Positions 15,987-24,364 of a DNA stretch of 25,571 nucleotides are shown one piece after another. The stretch lies in contig WKLE02000319.1 in assembly GCA_014885115.2 (NCBI GenBank), forward strand, positions 20,114 through 45,684, read 5' to 3'. Under the pieces are notes generated by a model. That model had not been told where the DNA came from. It did no database searches and saw only the letters and a program-made list of their open reading frames with translations. The DNA comes from Asterionellopsis glacialis (Eukaryota; Bacillariophyta; Plagiogrammaphyceae; Rhaphoneidales; Asterionellopsidaceae). Every line of letters starts with the position of its first letter. The first letter of the stretch is position 1. The position numbers and the translations under genes were made by a program.

Positions 15987-17651
15987 ATGTCTATATTTTA
16001 TGGAATTGAACTTCCATTGGATGTGGTAAAAGAAATTGTGACATTTATATCAGATCCTCTCACAGTGTGTCGTTTAGCATGTTCCTGTCGAAGTTTTCAT
16101 AATATCTTGGCAAATGATGATCAAATTTGGGAACGTTTATTTCATTTACGATGGAAGCAAAACTTACATCCTTCTTCTAGTAGAGCAGCAAGTGAACAAC
16201 AACAGCATCACCAAAGACTTTCATCCCCTCAAAACAAGAGCAACAATTCAAATTTGTCAGAAAGAACATTCTTACAAAAATATCAACATCGGCATAAACT
16301 GGACCACAACGCATGGGTACTCCTTCATGAAATGGCAACATGTCTTTTACAACAAGAACCAGATGATCAAACTCATAACAATAACACTGATGATCATAAT
16401 AATAATAATAGTAATAGCATCATTGTTGTAAACGAAAATTGGTCGAACATTCTTGGTAAAGAGTGGGAACATGATAATTGGACTAAATTACGATCACGTG
16501 CATATGGCAATGCTATTGAAGATTTACTCCGTGCTATTGTACATGAAAATTGGATGTATCCATCTTTGAGAGAAGAAATACGATGTATGGGTACACCGAC
16601 CGGTATGGTTGACGAATCATCATTATCTGCGAACAACGCTTCCTCTTCTTCTTGTCAAAAATTGATCTGGAATGTAACACAAAGTTTAGCAGGTATTGCA
16701 TTAGATGCTATTCACCACTATCGAGTTATGAACGAATGGCATACATTGATACATTCCTTATCATTGACACTTGCAGGTACACCATCCTACACAGAAGATG
16801 TACAAGTATTAGAAAAGGGTATTTTGTTGTTAGCAAAAAGTCAAATGGATATAGACACCATTGTATCATGCAGAGATGGACCTGAGCGTATTTTGAATCA
16901 TGTTATATCACAACTTGATGATATTGGTCAACAATTCCAACAACGGCTGAATGATAATGGCATCACGACGACAAAAACATTACAAGCAGTCACTATCCTA
17001 AATGATATGCTTGTTGAAGAAATGGGATTTGAAGGCAATTTAGCAGATTATTACAATGTGTCTAATTCCTTGATTGATGTAGTCTTACAGAGTCGAAAGG
17101 GAATACCCATCACTTTTGCTGTGTTGTATAAATGTATTTGTCATCGAGTAGGAATTCAAGTAGATATAATTGGACTTCCAGGACATGTAGTATTAGGTAT
17201 TCCATCATTAGGACGAGGCGAAAACAATGATGCTCATGGTGGTGGAGGAGGAGGACAAGGACAAGCTAGATTGAATTTGTTTGATGAAACAGAAAATGAG
17301 TCCACTCCAAAATTTGTGGATGTGTTCAGTGGTGGACAAATACTTTCACTTGAAGAATGCCAATCTATTGCAGCATCGTATGGGCATCCATGGAGAGATG
17401 AATTTATCCGACCGTTGACAGCGACAGAAGCGTTGTCAAGAATGTTAAATAATGTCATGTCTTGCTATAGTAAGCAATTCGAATTGGGTAAATCTGCCAA
17501 GCTTGCATTAAGTGTAGAAAAAGTAAGAGCATTGTCCATGGTTACACAACTTCATTATACACCCCATGCCTATATGCTTTTAGAAATTTGGCCGGAACGT
17601 ATGCCTTTAGTATTGGATCCGGATGTCTTTATGCGCTTTGGAGTATGCTAG
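15987..17651 (+). CDS. FBXO21-like F-box protein with SirB1/transglutaminase-like core, 554 aa
   Basis: An N-terminal F-box (about residues 5-52: ELPLDVVKEIVTFI, LACSCRSFHNILANDDQIWERLF) should dock onto Skp1 in an SCF ubiquitin ligase. After a low-complexity linker comes a Transglut_core2/SirB1-like domain (about 335-410) with its hallmark YNVSNSLIDVVLQSRKGIPI and GIQVDIIGLPGHVVLGI. This pairing matches animal FBXO21. The C-terminal YccV-like domain of FBXO21 is absent; the protein ends MRFGVC. An Asn/Asp/His-rich run and a Gly-rich loop interrupt the linker and the domain. I start at the second in-frame ATG (15987), because the F-box begins at once after it and the ten codons gained from 15957 look non-coding. 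It is the third ubiquitin-pathway gene in the window. A broken copy of codons about 195-251 lies just downstream. Confidence 0.88.
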   Translation: MSIFYGIELPLDVVKEIVTFISDPLTVCRLACSCRSFHNILANDDQIWERLFHLRWKQNLHPSSSRAASEQQQHHQRLSSPQNKSNNSNLSERTFLQKYQHRHKLDHNAWVLLHEMATCLLQQEPDDQTHNNNTDDHNNNNSNSIIVVNENWSNILGKEWEHDNWTKLRSRAYGNAIEDLLRAIVHENWMYPSLREEIRCMGTPTGMVDESSLSANNASSSSCQKLIWNVTQSLAGIALDAIHHYRVMNEWHTLIHSLSLTLAGTPSYTEDVQVLEKGILLLAKSQMDIDTIVSCRDGPERILNHVISQLDDIGQQFQQRLNDNGITTTKTLQAVTILNDMLVEEMGFEGNLADYYNVSNSLIDVVLQSRKGIPITFAVLYKCICHRVGIQVDIIGLPGHVVLGIPSLGRGENNDAHGGGGGGQGQARLNLFDETENESTPKFVDVFSGGQILSLEECQSIAASYGHPWRDEFIRPLTATEALSRMLNNVMSCYSKQFELGKSAKLALSVEKVRALSMVTQLHYTPHAYMLLEIWPERMPLVLDPDVFMRFGVC

Positions 17652-17673
17652 TGAAATAATAATTTCGGTAGTA

Positions 17674-17841
17674 AGAAGAAATACACTGTATGGGTACACC
17701 GACAGGTATGGCTGGATGAATCATCATTTGCGAACAATGTTTACTCTTCTCCCTGTCAAAAATTGGATCTGGAATGTAACACAAAGTTTAGCAGGTATTG
17801 CATTAGATGCTATTCATAACCATTAAGTTCTGAACGAATGG
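17674..17841 (+). pseudogene. partial copy of the upstream F-box gene
   Basis: This stretch matches 16571-16739 inside the F-box gene, about 1.1 kb upstream in the same orientation. Shared anchors include AGAAGAAATAC, TGGGTACACCGAC, GAATCATCATT and an identical 50-base run starting ATCTGGAATGTAACAC. Substitutions and single-base indels break the frame (for example ATTGATCTGG becomes ATTGGATCTGG), and a TAA follows. It begins 23 bases after the F-box stop codon. Most likely it is a decayed internal tandem duplication that now sits in the 3' UTR. Confidence 0.9.
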
Positions 17842-18100
17842 TTCGAATCGTTTATATTCATATATTTAAAAAAAAGTTACTTCGGTATTCAAGAGAACTT
17901 CACAACATTCTGCACTTCAAATTTGGAACTACTTACTATGCGACTTAGAAAACAAGAAGTTTAAAGACACGCAAAAAGCAACTCCATTGTAACTTCTGTA
18001 AGATACCGCACCATATAGGTTCATCATTATTTTGAGAGCTCTACGAATATATTTTATTTTAAAAAAACTTTTTGTTCCTACTAACTACCTATACGCACAG

Positions 18101-18123
18101 TCCCTTTTTTTAAAAAAAAGGGA
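18101..18123. terminator. inverted repeat TCCC-T7-A8-GGGA
   Basis: A 23-base near-perfect inverted repeat that would form a hairpin in RNA from either strand. It lies between the 3' ends of the convergent F-box and PLA2-like genes, 25 bases past the PLA2-like stop. It may aid 3' end formation of that gene; this is position-based inference, not a recognised eukaryotic terminator. Confidence 0.3.
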
Positions 18124-18147
18124 AAGCTTGGCTTTTTTGTGTGTGTG

Positions 18148-18972
18148 CTAAAGTTCTTGAGTTTCATCCGATTCCATGATATCGTCTTCTTCCGTTGAGT
18201 CTGTGGTTGTTTTTTTGTTGGCGCTGCCGTCGTCGGATTCTTTTTTACTTTCCTTCATCATTCGTTCATACATGGCTTGTTGTGGATCTTGAATCTTGGC
18301 AATACATTTGGGATATTTGGCAACTAATTTTTTAATAAGTCCTGCCATTTTGGAGGTCGTGTCAGCCTTTTTGGCGAGTTGTTTGGCCTTATCAACATTA
18401 TCAGGTGCATGTTTCTTATAAAAGTAACGAATGGCATCGGCACGTTTCTCTTCTACCTTGGATTTCTCTACGCATTCACAAGCCTGGTATTGTGCTTGAT
18501 CGTATACAGAACATCCACCCATATTCAACATCATGGTATTGAGATCAGCACTTTTAACACAATCATCGTCAGGACCGCAGATTACCTTGGAGCATTGTTT
18601 AAATCCGTCATCACAACCCTGCTTGGATGCACCACATGTTTGATAACATGCATGCCACAAATCGCAACAGGAGCTGTACTTTTCATTACCGCTCCCCATA
18701 CCCATCATCATTACACCTGAGCCCATAGCACCACACCCCTTCGATGTAAATTTCAAACGTGATTTAGGAACAGGTGTCATTCCCTTGGAACAACGATACG
18801 CAGGGCATGGTTTGTCACCGCCAAATGCATCAAAGTTAGGTGTACCACCACCGTTATCATCACTGCCTTCTACACTAGCTATGAGACATACTTGCACGGT
18901 GATGACAAGAAAGAGAAGAGTTTTTGCACTTGGCACTAATCGAAAGAATGGATCCATTGTGCTTGACGTCAT
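18148..18972 (-). CDS. secreted group XII phospholipase A2-like protein, 274 aa
   Basis: The cysteine-rich core (about residues 56-168) matches group XII secreted phospholipase A2, which hydrolyses the sn-2 ester of phospholipids with Ca2+. Seen: GCGAMGSG (79-86) in the Ca-loop region, CCDLWHACYQTCG (102-114), CDDGFKQCSKVIC (120-132) and the terminal CECV (165-168). The family motif CCxxHDxCY carries the catalytic His and Ca-binding Asp; here these two positions are W106 and H107, so normal catalysis is doubtful. Residues 17-35 are a clear hydrophobic signal sequence, so it enters the secretory pathway. A Lys/Met-rich helix and acidic tail follow, ending TQEL, close to but not matching the ER-retrieval consensus. 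Residues 83-96 are a Met/Gly-rich loop. The first ATG is used; Met6 is a near alternative. The fold call is firm; enzymatic activity is not. Confidence 0.85.
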   Translation of the reverse strand: MTSSTMDPFFRLVPSAKTLLFLVITVQVCLIASVEGSDDNGGGTPNFDAFGGDKPCPAYRCSKGMTPVPKSRLKFTSKGCGAMGSGVMMMGMGSGNEKYSSCCDLWHACYQTCGASKQGCDDGFKQCSKVICGPDDDCVKSADLNTMMLNMGGCSVYDQAQYQACECVEKSKVEEKRADAIRYFYKKHAPDNVDKAKQLAKKADTTSKMAGLIKKLVAKYPKCIAKIQDPQQAMYERMMKESKKESDDGSANKKTTTDSTEEDDIMESDETQEL

Positions 18973-19289
18973 TGCGGTAAGGTATGTAGGACTTTGGTTT
19001 GTAAGGAATCAGGCCTGTTTTTCCTTCTTTCTCACATACAGTCTCTGGAGACTGAAGATATGAGATAATCCGATCTCCTCAGAGCTCCATCCGATAAGAC
19101 CCGCAGACCGGCCGCGCGACAAAGCCTCTTTTCAATTTTTTTCCTTTTTGAGTCGGATGAGTCAAAGCTTTTCGAAGCTATATTATTATTATACCTCTCC
19201 GGTGCTTCTGCGTACGCAGCACGCAGTTCGTATCTATCTTTCTGGAGCTCCCGCCTTGTATTGGATGTCACGATGTCACGTCCCTTCAT

Positions 19290-19357
19290 GGTTGCACCCC
19301 TGAGCAGGGGTCTCTTACGCTTCGCTGGGTTTCACCCTTCGAGGGAGTGCGATAACC
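19290..19357 (+). ncRNA. possible structured RNA element, 68 nt
   Basis: The ends pair as GGTT/AACC and GCAC/GTGC with a three-base bulge. Inside are ACCCCT-GAGC-AGGGGT, GGGT-TTC-ACCC and CCCT-TCG-AGGG, of which the last two compete or stack. The result would be a compact branched fold. It is not a tRNA (no B-box, wrong acceptor geometry) and I do not recognise a known RNA family. It could be a remnant of a mobile element or chance in a GC-rich patch. Confidence 0.25.
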
Positions 19358-19396
19358 AGAATAAGGATATGTAGCTTTTTAGTGCATTGAATTTTA

Positions 19397-19430
19397 ATGA
19401 ACACCTTTCGTGATACGTATGGCGAAAAAA
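19397..19430 (+). pseudogene. relic 3' end of a PUB-type gene
   Basis: The frame reads MNTFRDTYGE, aligned with MSTFRDKYGE, the last ten residues of the PUB protein at 10873. The stop codon is replaced by AAA and the frame runs on into the shared 3' flank. Nothing upstream of 19397 resembles the rest of the PUB gene. Confidence 0.75.
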
Positions 19431-19808
19431 ATATAATGAAAAATGAAATAAAATTGAGGAAAACACAAACAACATGGATTGAAAAGAAAAGGAAGGAAGG
19501 AAGGAAGGAAGAAATGAATCTTACGTTCGTCTACTTGGGAAAGAAGGAGAGAAAAGGAATACGGGTGACAACAACAATGGCAACAATATCAGTGATGGTA
19601 TGCTTATAGATTGTATACATTTCAGACACTCTCTCAAGTATTGAAAATGCAGACATGAATGTAATTATTTAGGGAAAAAAGGAAATAGAAACACACACAC
19701 ACGTGAGATGTTTGAAAGCAGTTTACTTTAATTTTTTTTACGCAGCTTTAGCTTTGTTTTGTCGTCGTCCTTCTTGTTGCACGGGTGATGGTTGTAGCTG
19801 CAAAGATG
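19397..19808. repeat. segmental duplication, copy 2 (partner 11581-12037)
   Basis: Same anchors in the same order as copy 1. Here the GDNPSC-family end is intact and the PUB end is the decayed part. The matched region extends about 70 bases into the coding sequence of the gene at 19738-21453. Confidence 0.9.
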
Positions 19809-21453
19809 GTGGTGGTGGTAATGGTGATGCCTGTGATGATATTTCGTCTTTTTTTAATGATAATTTCTGCTGCTGTTGTTGTTGTTGTTGTTGTGGATAA
19901 TGATTCACTTCCTTTGTTTCTTCTTGTTGTTGTAGCTGTATGGATTCAATGTTTGGTGCATGCTGGTAATGGTTACAAATAGTATGAGCGTTCTTCTTGG
20001 TGTTGTAATTGGTTTGTCCAGACAAACTATTGGACGAAAATAAACCTTTCCATGTTTGTAAGGAAGAATTACTTTTCGTACTATGCAGGTTTCGATTCTT
20101 CCTGTTTCTTTGTTTGTTCTTCCTATTCCTACTACTACTGCCGCCACCGCCATGAAATAGAGTAGTAGTAAGAGTATTATCGTAGTAGGAATCGCATCTT
20201 TGTGATCGTACCTGTTGCAATGCCATGATTTCTTGTCGCATCCTGGAAGGTGATACACCCCATTCCTCTACTAATATCATTTCACGTTCTTCTTCACTTA
20301 ATTTTAAATCATCCTTTAGTTTGGGAATACCTGCAGCAGCAGTAGAACGTTTCTCGTCATACTCGAGTACAGTACTTGTGGTTATTGATGTTGATGTTGA
20401 TGATAATGATGTGGTTGCTAAATATGACTTTGGTGGTTCATGGTCATCATGATTTTGATTTTGATTATCGGTTGCTCCCATCATGGTGGTGGTGGTTCCT
20501 GTTGTCGTTGCAGCAGGAGGAGGAGCTACAATTACATCCACATAATTCCAACCAATACTAATAGGAGGACCCTTGGAGCATGATGGATTATCACCAAGAA
20601 TTCGTTCATATTCACGTACTTGAATATATCCAAAGGAAACATTATTTCTATTGCTGCTACCTGTAGCAGTCGTAGGCTTAATAGAAGTATCACTAGGACA
20701 AGCAGTGTCATCCAATGTCCATCCATCTTTTTTTTCATTATTTGAAAAGAATAGCCTTGTCTTTTTTTTGAGGCAACTTCTTGTTTCGGTATGTGTTTGG
20801 ATGGATGATAGATACTGTCTTTCCCCAGAAGTGTGACTTTCCTCAGTAGTACTACTACCCACAGACAACTTCTTGGAACTGTCAAACTTCGAAGTAGTAG
20901 AAGTATTAGTAGTTGCTCTGTTGGTGTCAGAGACAGTCGATATACGTGTGCTATGGTCATAATGTAACAACATCGGACGGAGTGGTGATTTTGGTGATGA
21001 CGATGACGATGCTTGTACAGATCTTGATGGATGGTCTCCCACAAAGTAAAGAGGTTGCGATGAACTTTGTTTCATCAACATGCTATTTTTTGTGCAAAAT
21101 GATGATGAAGAAATTTCACAAGTATTTTTTGTGTCTTGTTCATTAGATGCACTATGGGTACATTCTTTATCACTTGCACCATCTATTTCCAAGTGTTGTT
21201 TACCTGATTGTAATGATGTCATCATTGTGTTATTCTGATTCTGATGATTCCCGTTATTTTCAAGTTGATAATTTCTTCCAACATTTCGGTGGGAATCATC
21301 TAGTTGCGTATCTTCATCTATTAGAAAAGTATCATCTGAAGTATGATCTTTACGTGCACTACCACCGATCGTCTCCTTCTTGCCTATCCTACGGTCGGAA
21401 AGTTTCTTTATTTTCAATAAAGCAAGTCTAGGAGTAGGACGACTCTTTCTCAT
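19738..21453 (-). CDS. GDNPSC/GPP/IGW-motif protein A (conserved unknown), 571 aa
   Basis: Function is unknown. Block 1 (about residues 271-306) reads VSFGYIQVREYERILGDNPS and continues to GPP (295-297) and IGW (300-302). Block 2 (about 384-422) has KLSEEEREMILVEEWGVS and VRSQRCDS. Both blocks, their order, and an earlier SCLKK and LDDSHRN recur in the tandem neighbour at 22895, so the two are paralogues. Between blocks lies a Thr/Pro/Ala-rich linker. The rest is disordered: Ser/Thr/Asn-rich, with a Q9 tract (521-529) encoded by mixed CAA/CAG and a Pro-rich C-terminus. There are no membrane segments after the chosen start. I start at 21453 because that Met aligns with the paralogue's start; the frame is open 33 codons further (to 21552), but those codons look non-coding. 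Such blocks recur in stramenopile, mainly diatom, proteins as I recall. A short relic of a third relative lies at 11967. Confidence 0.82.
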   Translation of the reverse strand: MRKSRPTPRLALLKIKKLSDRRIGKKETIGGSARKDHTSDDTFLIDEDTQLDDSHRNVGRNYQLENNGNHQNQNNTMMTSLQSGKQHLEIDGASDKECTHSASNEQDTKNTCEISSSSFCTKNSMLMKQSSSQPLYFVGDHPSRSVQASSSSSPKSPLRPMLLHYDHSTRISTVSDTNRATTNTSTTSKFDSSKKLSVGSSTTEESHTSGERQYLSSIQTHTETRSCLKKKTRLFFSNNEKKDGWTLDDTACPSDTSIKPTTATGSSNRNNVSFGYIQVREYERILGDNPSCSKGPPISIGWNYVDVIVAPPPAATTTGTTTTMMGATDNQNQNHDDHEPPKSYLATTSLSSTSTSITTSTVLEYDEKRSTAAAGIPKLKDDLKLSEEEREMILVEEWGVSPSRMRQEIMALQQVRSQRCDSYYDNTLTTTLFHGGGGSSSRNRKNKQRNRKNRNLHSTKSNSSLQTWKGLFSSNSLSGQTNYNTKKNAHTICNHYQHAPNIESIQLQQQEETKEVNHYPQQQQQQQQQKLSLKKDEISSQASPLPPPPSLQLQPSPVQQEGRRQNKAKAA

Positions 21454-22894
21454 GGTTATGTACGTACTGTACCGTTTTGTTGTTGCATTTACGTTTTGGA
21501 TGATTCGAGTTGTTGAATATGTTGGTTTTGCTACGTAGGCAAAGAAAATCAAAAATACGATGCGTATGATGTAACCTCAAAATATTCTTCGGTACTGACT
21601 TTATTGGAGAGAAACTCCGGCACTACAGTATTACATAATATTCTAACTAGATCAATGTACTGTACCAGGTATGTTTCTTTGCACTTTCGAAGGACATTCG
21701 TCCTGTGCGACATTGGATCAGAAGTAGCATGTTCAATACGGCAATCATATGACAATACTATTATTTATCCCCTTGAACGAACGAGTTTGTCACATCCTGC
21801 ATGTGATGGTACCAATGAGAACTCTGAACAAAAGTGCGACATGTCTGGGTTTGGTTCGGTTTTGGGATTCGTTTTCGTAAGAAATTCTCTTCTGAAATAA
21901 AATCAGTAGGTGGTCAGTCAATCGAAATCATTTAATGAAAGTTATGGAGGGTAGTAGGCCTACCTGTATAATATTATAACATCGTAAACTTTCACTTCAC
22001 CTATTACCATGTACATCGGTAAAGTACTATGTCTGAGTTGATAAATACAGTACGAGTACTGTACCTGTTCATGCTCTGTGTATGCTGCGATCCACACGAC
22101 TGACAAAAAAAATTCTTTCGGCGGAAGAGACCCTTCTTTCTGATCCTACACGGTTACTATCGGCTGTAGGAAACTATATAGACTTGTCTAGGTACAAATT
22201 CTTCCGGCACTTCCATAAAAATCTGACACCCAAACCTTCTGTTTAGACGGAAGTCAAAGATCTTGAGCAACAAACAGAGATAAATACTCCAACTTGAAAG
22301 TCGGCTACCTTCGCAAAGTTAGTTGGTTGCAATGGTATTTACCTTACTAAAAAAAAGTATAGGCTAATCTCTCTAGATTCTTGGGAATTGCTACTCACAA
22401 TGAACTTGTCTGTACGAGGTCATGGTTAGCTCAAATCCATAACCTGGATCAGAAAAGTGCGCATTGCGTTGGCCTTAGTACTTACGCCGTGGATTTTCTG
22501 ACATGAAGTTCTATTCTAACCTAAATTATTTTAGCTTTGCCAGTTTAATTTTTTTAGCTTTTCTAACAAAAAACTGGAATCTTGGCTCTATATTTAGAAA
22601 AATGGATGCAAAATCACACGCAACCAGTGCAGTGATGATTATGAAAACAATCGCGAGAGGAGAAGTATGGTAAATCGCATCTCTTCGAATGTAAAAAAAT
22701 TGGCAACAGACGACGATCTCCCTGCTGCCATTGAAGAAGCTGATCATGAGGACGAAGAAAGATAAAAAGGAAGATCGAGCTTGCTAATAGCGGTATTGAT
22801 AATTATTGATTATGTGTTAGTGCAACATTTTTAAAGGTAGTACTTGTAATATACTTTATCAATATATTGACAGTATCGCATTCCCATTGAACAT
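21454..22894. other. spacer between the two GDNPSC-family genes
   Basis: No intact gene is supported. One TACCAGGTA site lies at 21663. From 22082 a single frame stays open for 54 codons and then, with three internal stops, to about 22504; a 32-codon acidic frame follows at 22667-22765. These may be remnants of a lost gene and are described among the findings. Confidence 0.5.
22082..22765 (+). pseudogene. possible gene remnant between the paralogues
   Basis: Reading from the ATG at 22082, the frame encodes 54 residues starting MLRSTRLTKKIL before a stop, and the same frame then holds only two more internal stops up to the stop near 22504. A further short frame (22667-22765) encodes an acidic peptide beginning MVNRISSNVKKLA. 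The stop density is lower than expected for AT-rich random sequence, and the composition is protein-like, but no family is recognised. It could be chance. Confidence 0.2.
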
Positions 22895-24364
22895 TCATAT
22901 AGCATAAGAATTGAAACCATGGCAATGGTTTTCCGCCTCCTCCCCATAGTCATCACCTTGAGTTGTACTTTGTGTAGTTACAGACTTAGATTGTGAATAT
23001 TCCAATGCATCTTTCCATAATTGTTCTTGTTCCTTCTGTTGACACTTTTTGGTAAAAATTAAGAAAGATCGACGTTTAACCGCTCTCGCTATCGATTCCC
23101 ATAACAAATGGATCTTTTCCAAATAATGATAATGATAACTTTCTATACGTTGCTGCCTTACTTTCCGTGCTTCATACTTTGCCATTCGTATGTCATGAGG
23201 TGGTATATCCCATTCATCTCGTAATAAATCCTCACGATACCAACCGGATAATCTCAAATCCTCCAAGGATCGTCGTTCGTCTTGTCGTTGCATCTCATAC
23301 TGCTCTACAGGTATATTACACTTGTATGTAGCGTCGTTGTTGTCCCTAGGTAATGTCAATGATCTCTCTTTTTCTGCTACGTCAGAGTAATGATTATTAT
23401 CATCTGCTGTAACGACTAATGTGGTAATAGGTACAAACTTCCATCCAATTGTAAGTGGTGGTCCAGAATTACATGATGGATTATCACCTACAGTGCGTTC
23501 GTATTCACGTATTTGAATAGTACCAAATTTAACATGTTGATCATCGTTATCATCGCCACTGGCAGTTTTCTTATGCAACGAAGAAGGAGATTGCTTGAGA
23601 CAACTCTTGATGGATGAATCATTACGACAAAGATAATGTTGTTCTTGTTTTTTGAAGTCAGGAAGAGCTTTGGTTGATGCTACTTCTTGACGACGATGGC
23701 GGCGATGGGACAAACGCTTCTTGAATGACTTTCTTGATTTAGGATTAGACTCAAGGTAGTGAAGTTGGGAAGATGTCGATGAAGATGAATCAAGACCAGG
23801 ATGATATTGGGAGGTTGATGGTATTTCCAAACAATCCAATGGTGCTTTTCCTCCCCTATTTTTGATGTTCTGTGAGATAGCATGACTGCCAACAGTACAT
23901 GTAGTACCGTATGTCGGCGATGGTGGTTCCACAATTATTATTGCGTTTTGTGGGTCTTCTCTTCTTGGTGGTTCCTCATTATGATGGTCTTTTTTCTGCT
24001 TTACTATCGTACAAGTCGTCTCAGGTTGTGCTGGTACAGGTGGGCAAGAATCATAATCCATATCATTATCTTCTTCGGAAAAGGATGTACTTCGTAATGT
24101 ACCACTCATTTTTCTGTCAGTCCTTTTTGTTTTCGTTTTTGTTTTCGCAGTACCGGAGTGTTGTTTCAGTAGGCTATCATTGTTAGCTTTCTTTGTCTGT
24201 GGGATAACCTTATTGGTGTTGGAGTTGACACTAATTGAAAGTTCTACAATATTGTTGAGTTTTCGATGAGAATTGTCTAATTCGTCAATGCTAGGATCAT
24301 GAACAAAAGAAGAATCCTGCTTGCTTGATTTTGATTTTAAAAATGCTGAAGGTTGCCTTGGCAT
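22895..24364 (-). CDS. GDNPSC/GPP/IGW-motif protein B (conserved unknown), 489 aa
   Basis: This is the tandem paralogue of the gene at 19738, in the same orientation. Block 1 (278-311) reads VKFGTIQIREYERTVGDNPS, then GPP (301-303) and IGW (306-308). Block 2 (about 364-409) has RSLEDLRLSGWYREDLLRDE and VRQQRIES. Upstream it shares DELDNSHRKL (27-36) and SIKSCLKQ (251-258) with paralogue A, so similarity covers the whole length, not just the blocks. A basic patch with KKRLSHRRHRR (215-225) could be a nuclear-localisation signal. After block 2 is a predicted amphipathic helical region (410-450) that A lacks. No signal peptide or membrane segment is seen. The start at 24364 is the first ATG in the frame. 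Function is unknown. Confidence 0.82.
   Translation of the reverse strand: MPRQPSAFLKSKSSKQDSSFVHDPSIDELDNSHRKLNNIVELSISVNSNTNKVIPQTKKANNDSLLKQHSGTAKTKTKTKRTDRKMSGTLRSTSFSEEDNDMDYDSCPPVPAQPETTCTIVKQKKDHHNEEPPRREDPQNAIIIVEPPSPTYGTTCTVGSHAISQNIKNRGGKAPLDCLEIPSTSQYHPGLDSSSSTSSQLHYLESNPKSRKSFKKRLSHRRHRRQEVASTKALPDFKKQEQHYLCRNDSSIKSCLKQSPSSLHKKTASGDDNDDQHVKFGTIQIREYERTVGDNPSCNSGPPLTIGWKFVPITTLVVTADDNNHYSDVAEKERSLTLPRDNNDATYKCNIPVEQYEMQRQDERRSLEDLRLSGWYREDLLRDEWDIPPHDIRMAKYEARKVRQQRIESYHYHYLEKIHLLWESIARAVKRRSFLIFTKKCQQKEQEQLWKDALEYSQSKSVTTQSTTQGDDYGEEAENHCHGFNSYAI

Larger units (their letters stand above)
17652..18147. other. intergenic region between convergent F-box and PLA2-like genes
   Basis: It holds the F-box gene fragment (17674-17841), AT-rich sequence, and a strong inverted repeat at 18101-18123. 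No other gene is seen. Confidence 0.6.
18973..19737. other. region between the PLA2-like gene and the first GDNPSC-family gene
   Basis: The part 19050-19360 is richer in G+C than its surroundings and holds several short inverted repeats, including a cloverleaf-like stretch at 19290-19357 and the palindrome CTGCGTACGCAG near 19207. The part 19397-19737 belongs to duplication copy 2. The 85-codon minus frame at 19032-19289 has no recognisable domain and is not called. Confidence 0.5.

Noticed and set aside
17623..17826. 67-codon frame containing IWNVTQSLAGIALDAIH
   Set aside because: The recognisable part comes from the duplicated F-box fragment; the frame itself starts inside the F-box gene out of phase and is not a separate gene.
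17836..17852. GGTTCGAATCG, resembling a tRNA B-box
   Set aside because: The flanking bases do not form a T-stem and no A-box, anticodon arm or acceptor stem can be built upstream. It is part of the F-box fragment's flank.
19032..19289. 85-codon minus-strand frame with charged, helix-like composition
   Set aside because: No family is recognised, it lies in the GC-rich upstream flank of the PLA2-like gene, and stop codons are rarer there simply because of base composition.
20532..21044. 170-codon minus-strand frame
   Set aside because: It lies wholly inside paralogue A in another phase; only paralogue A's frame carries conserved blocks.
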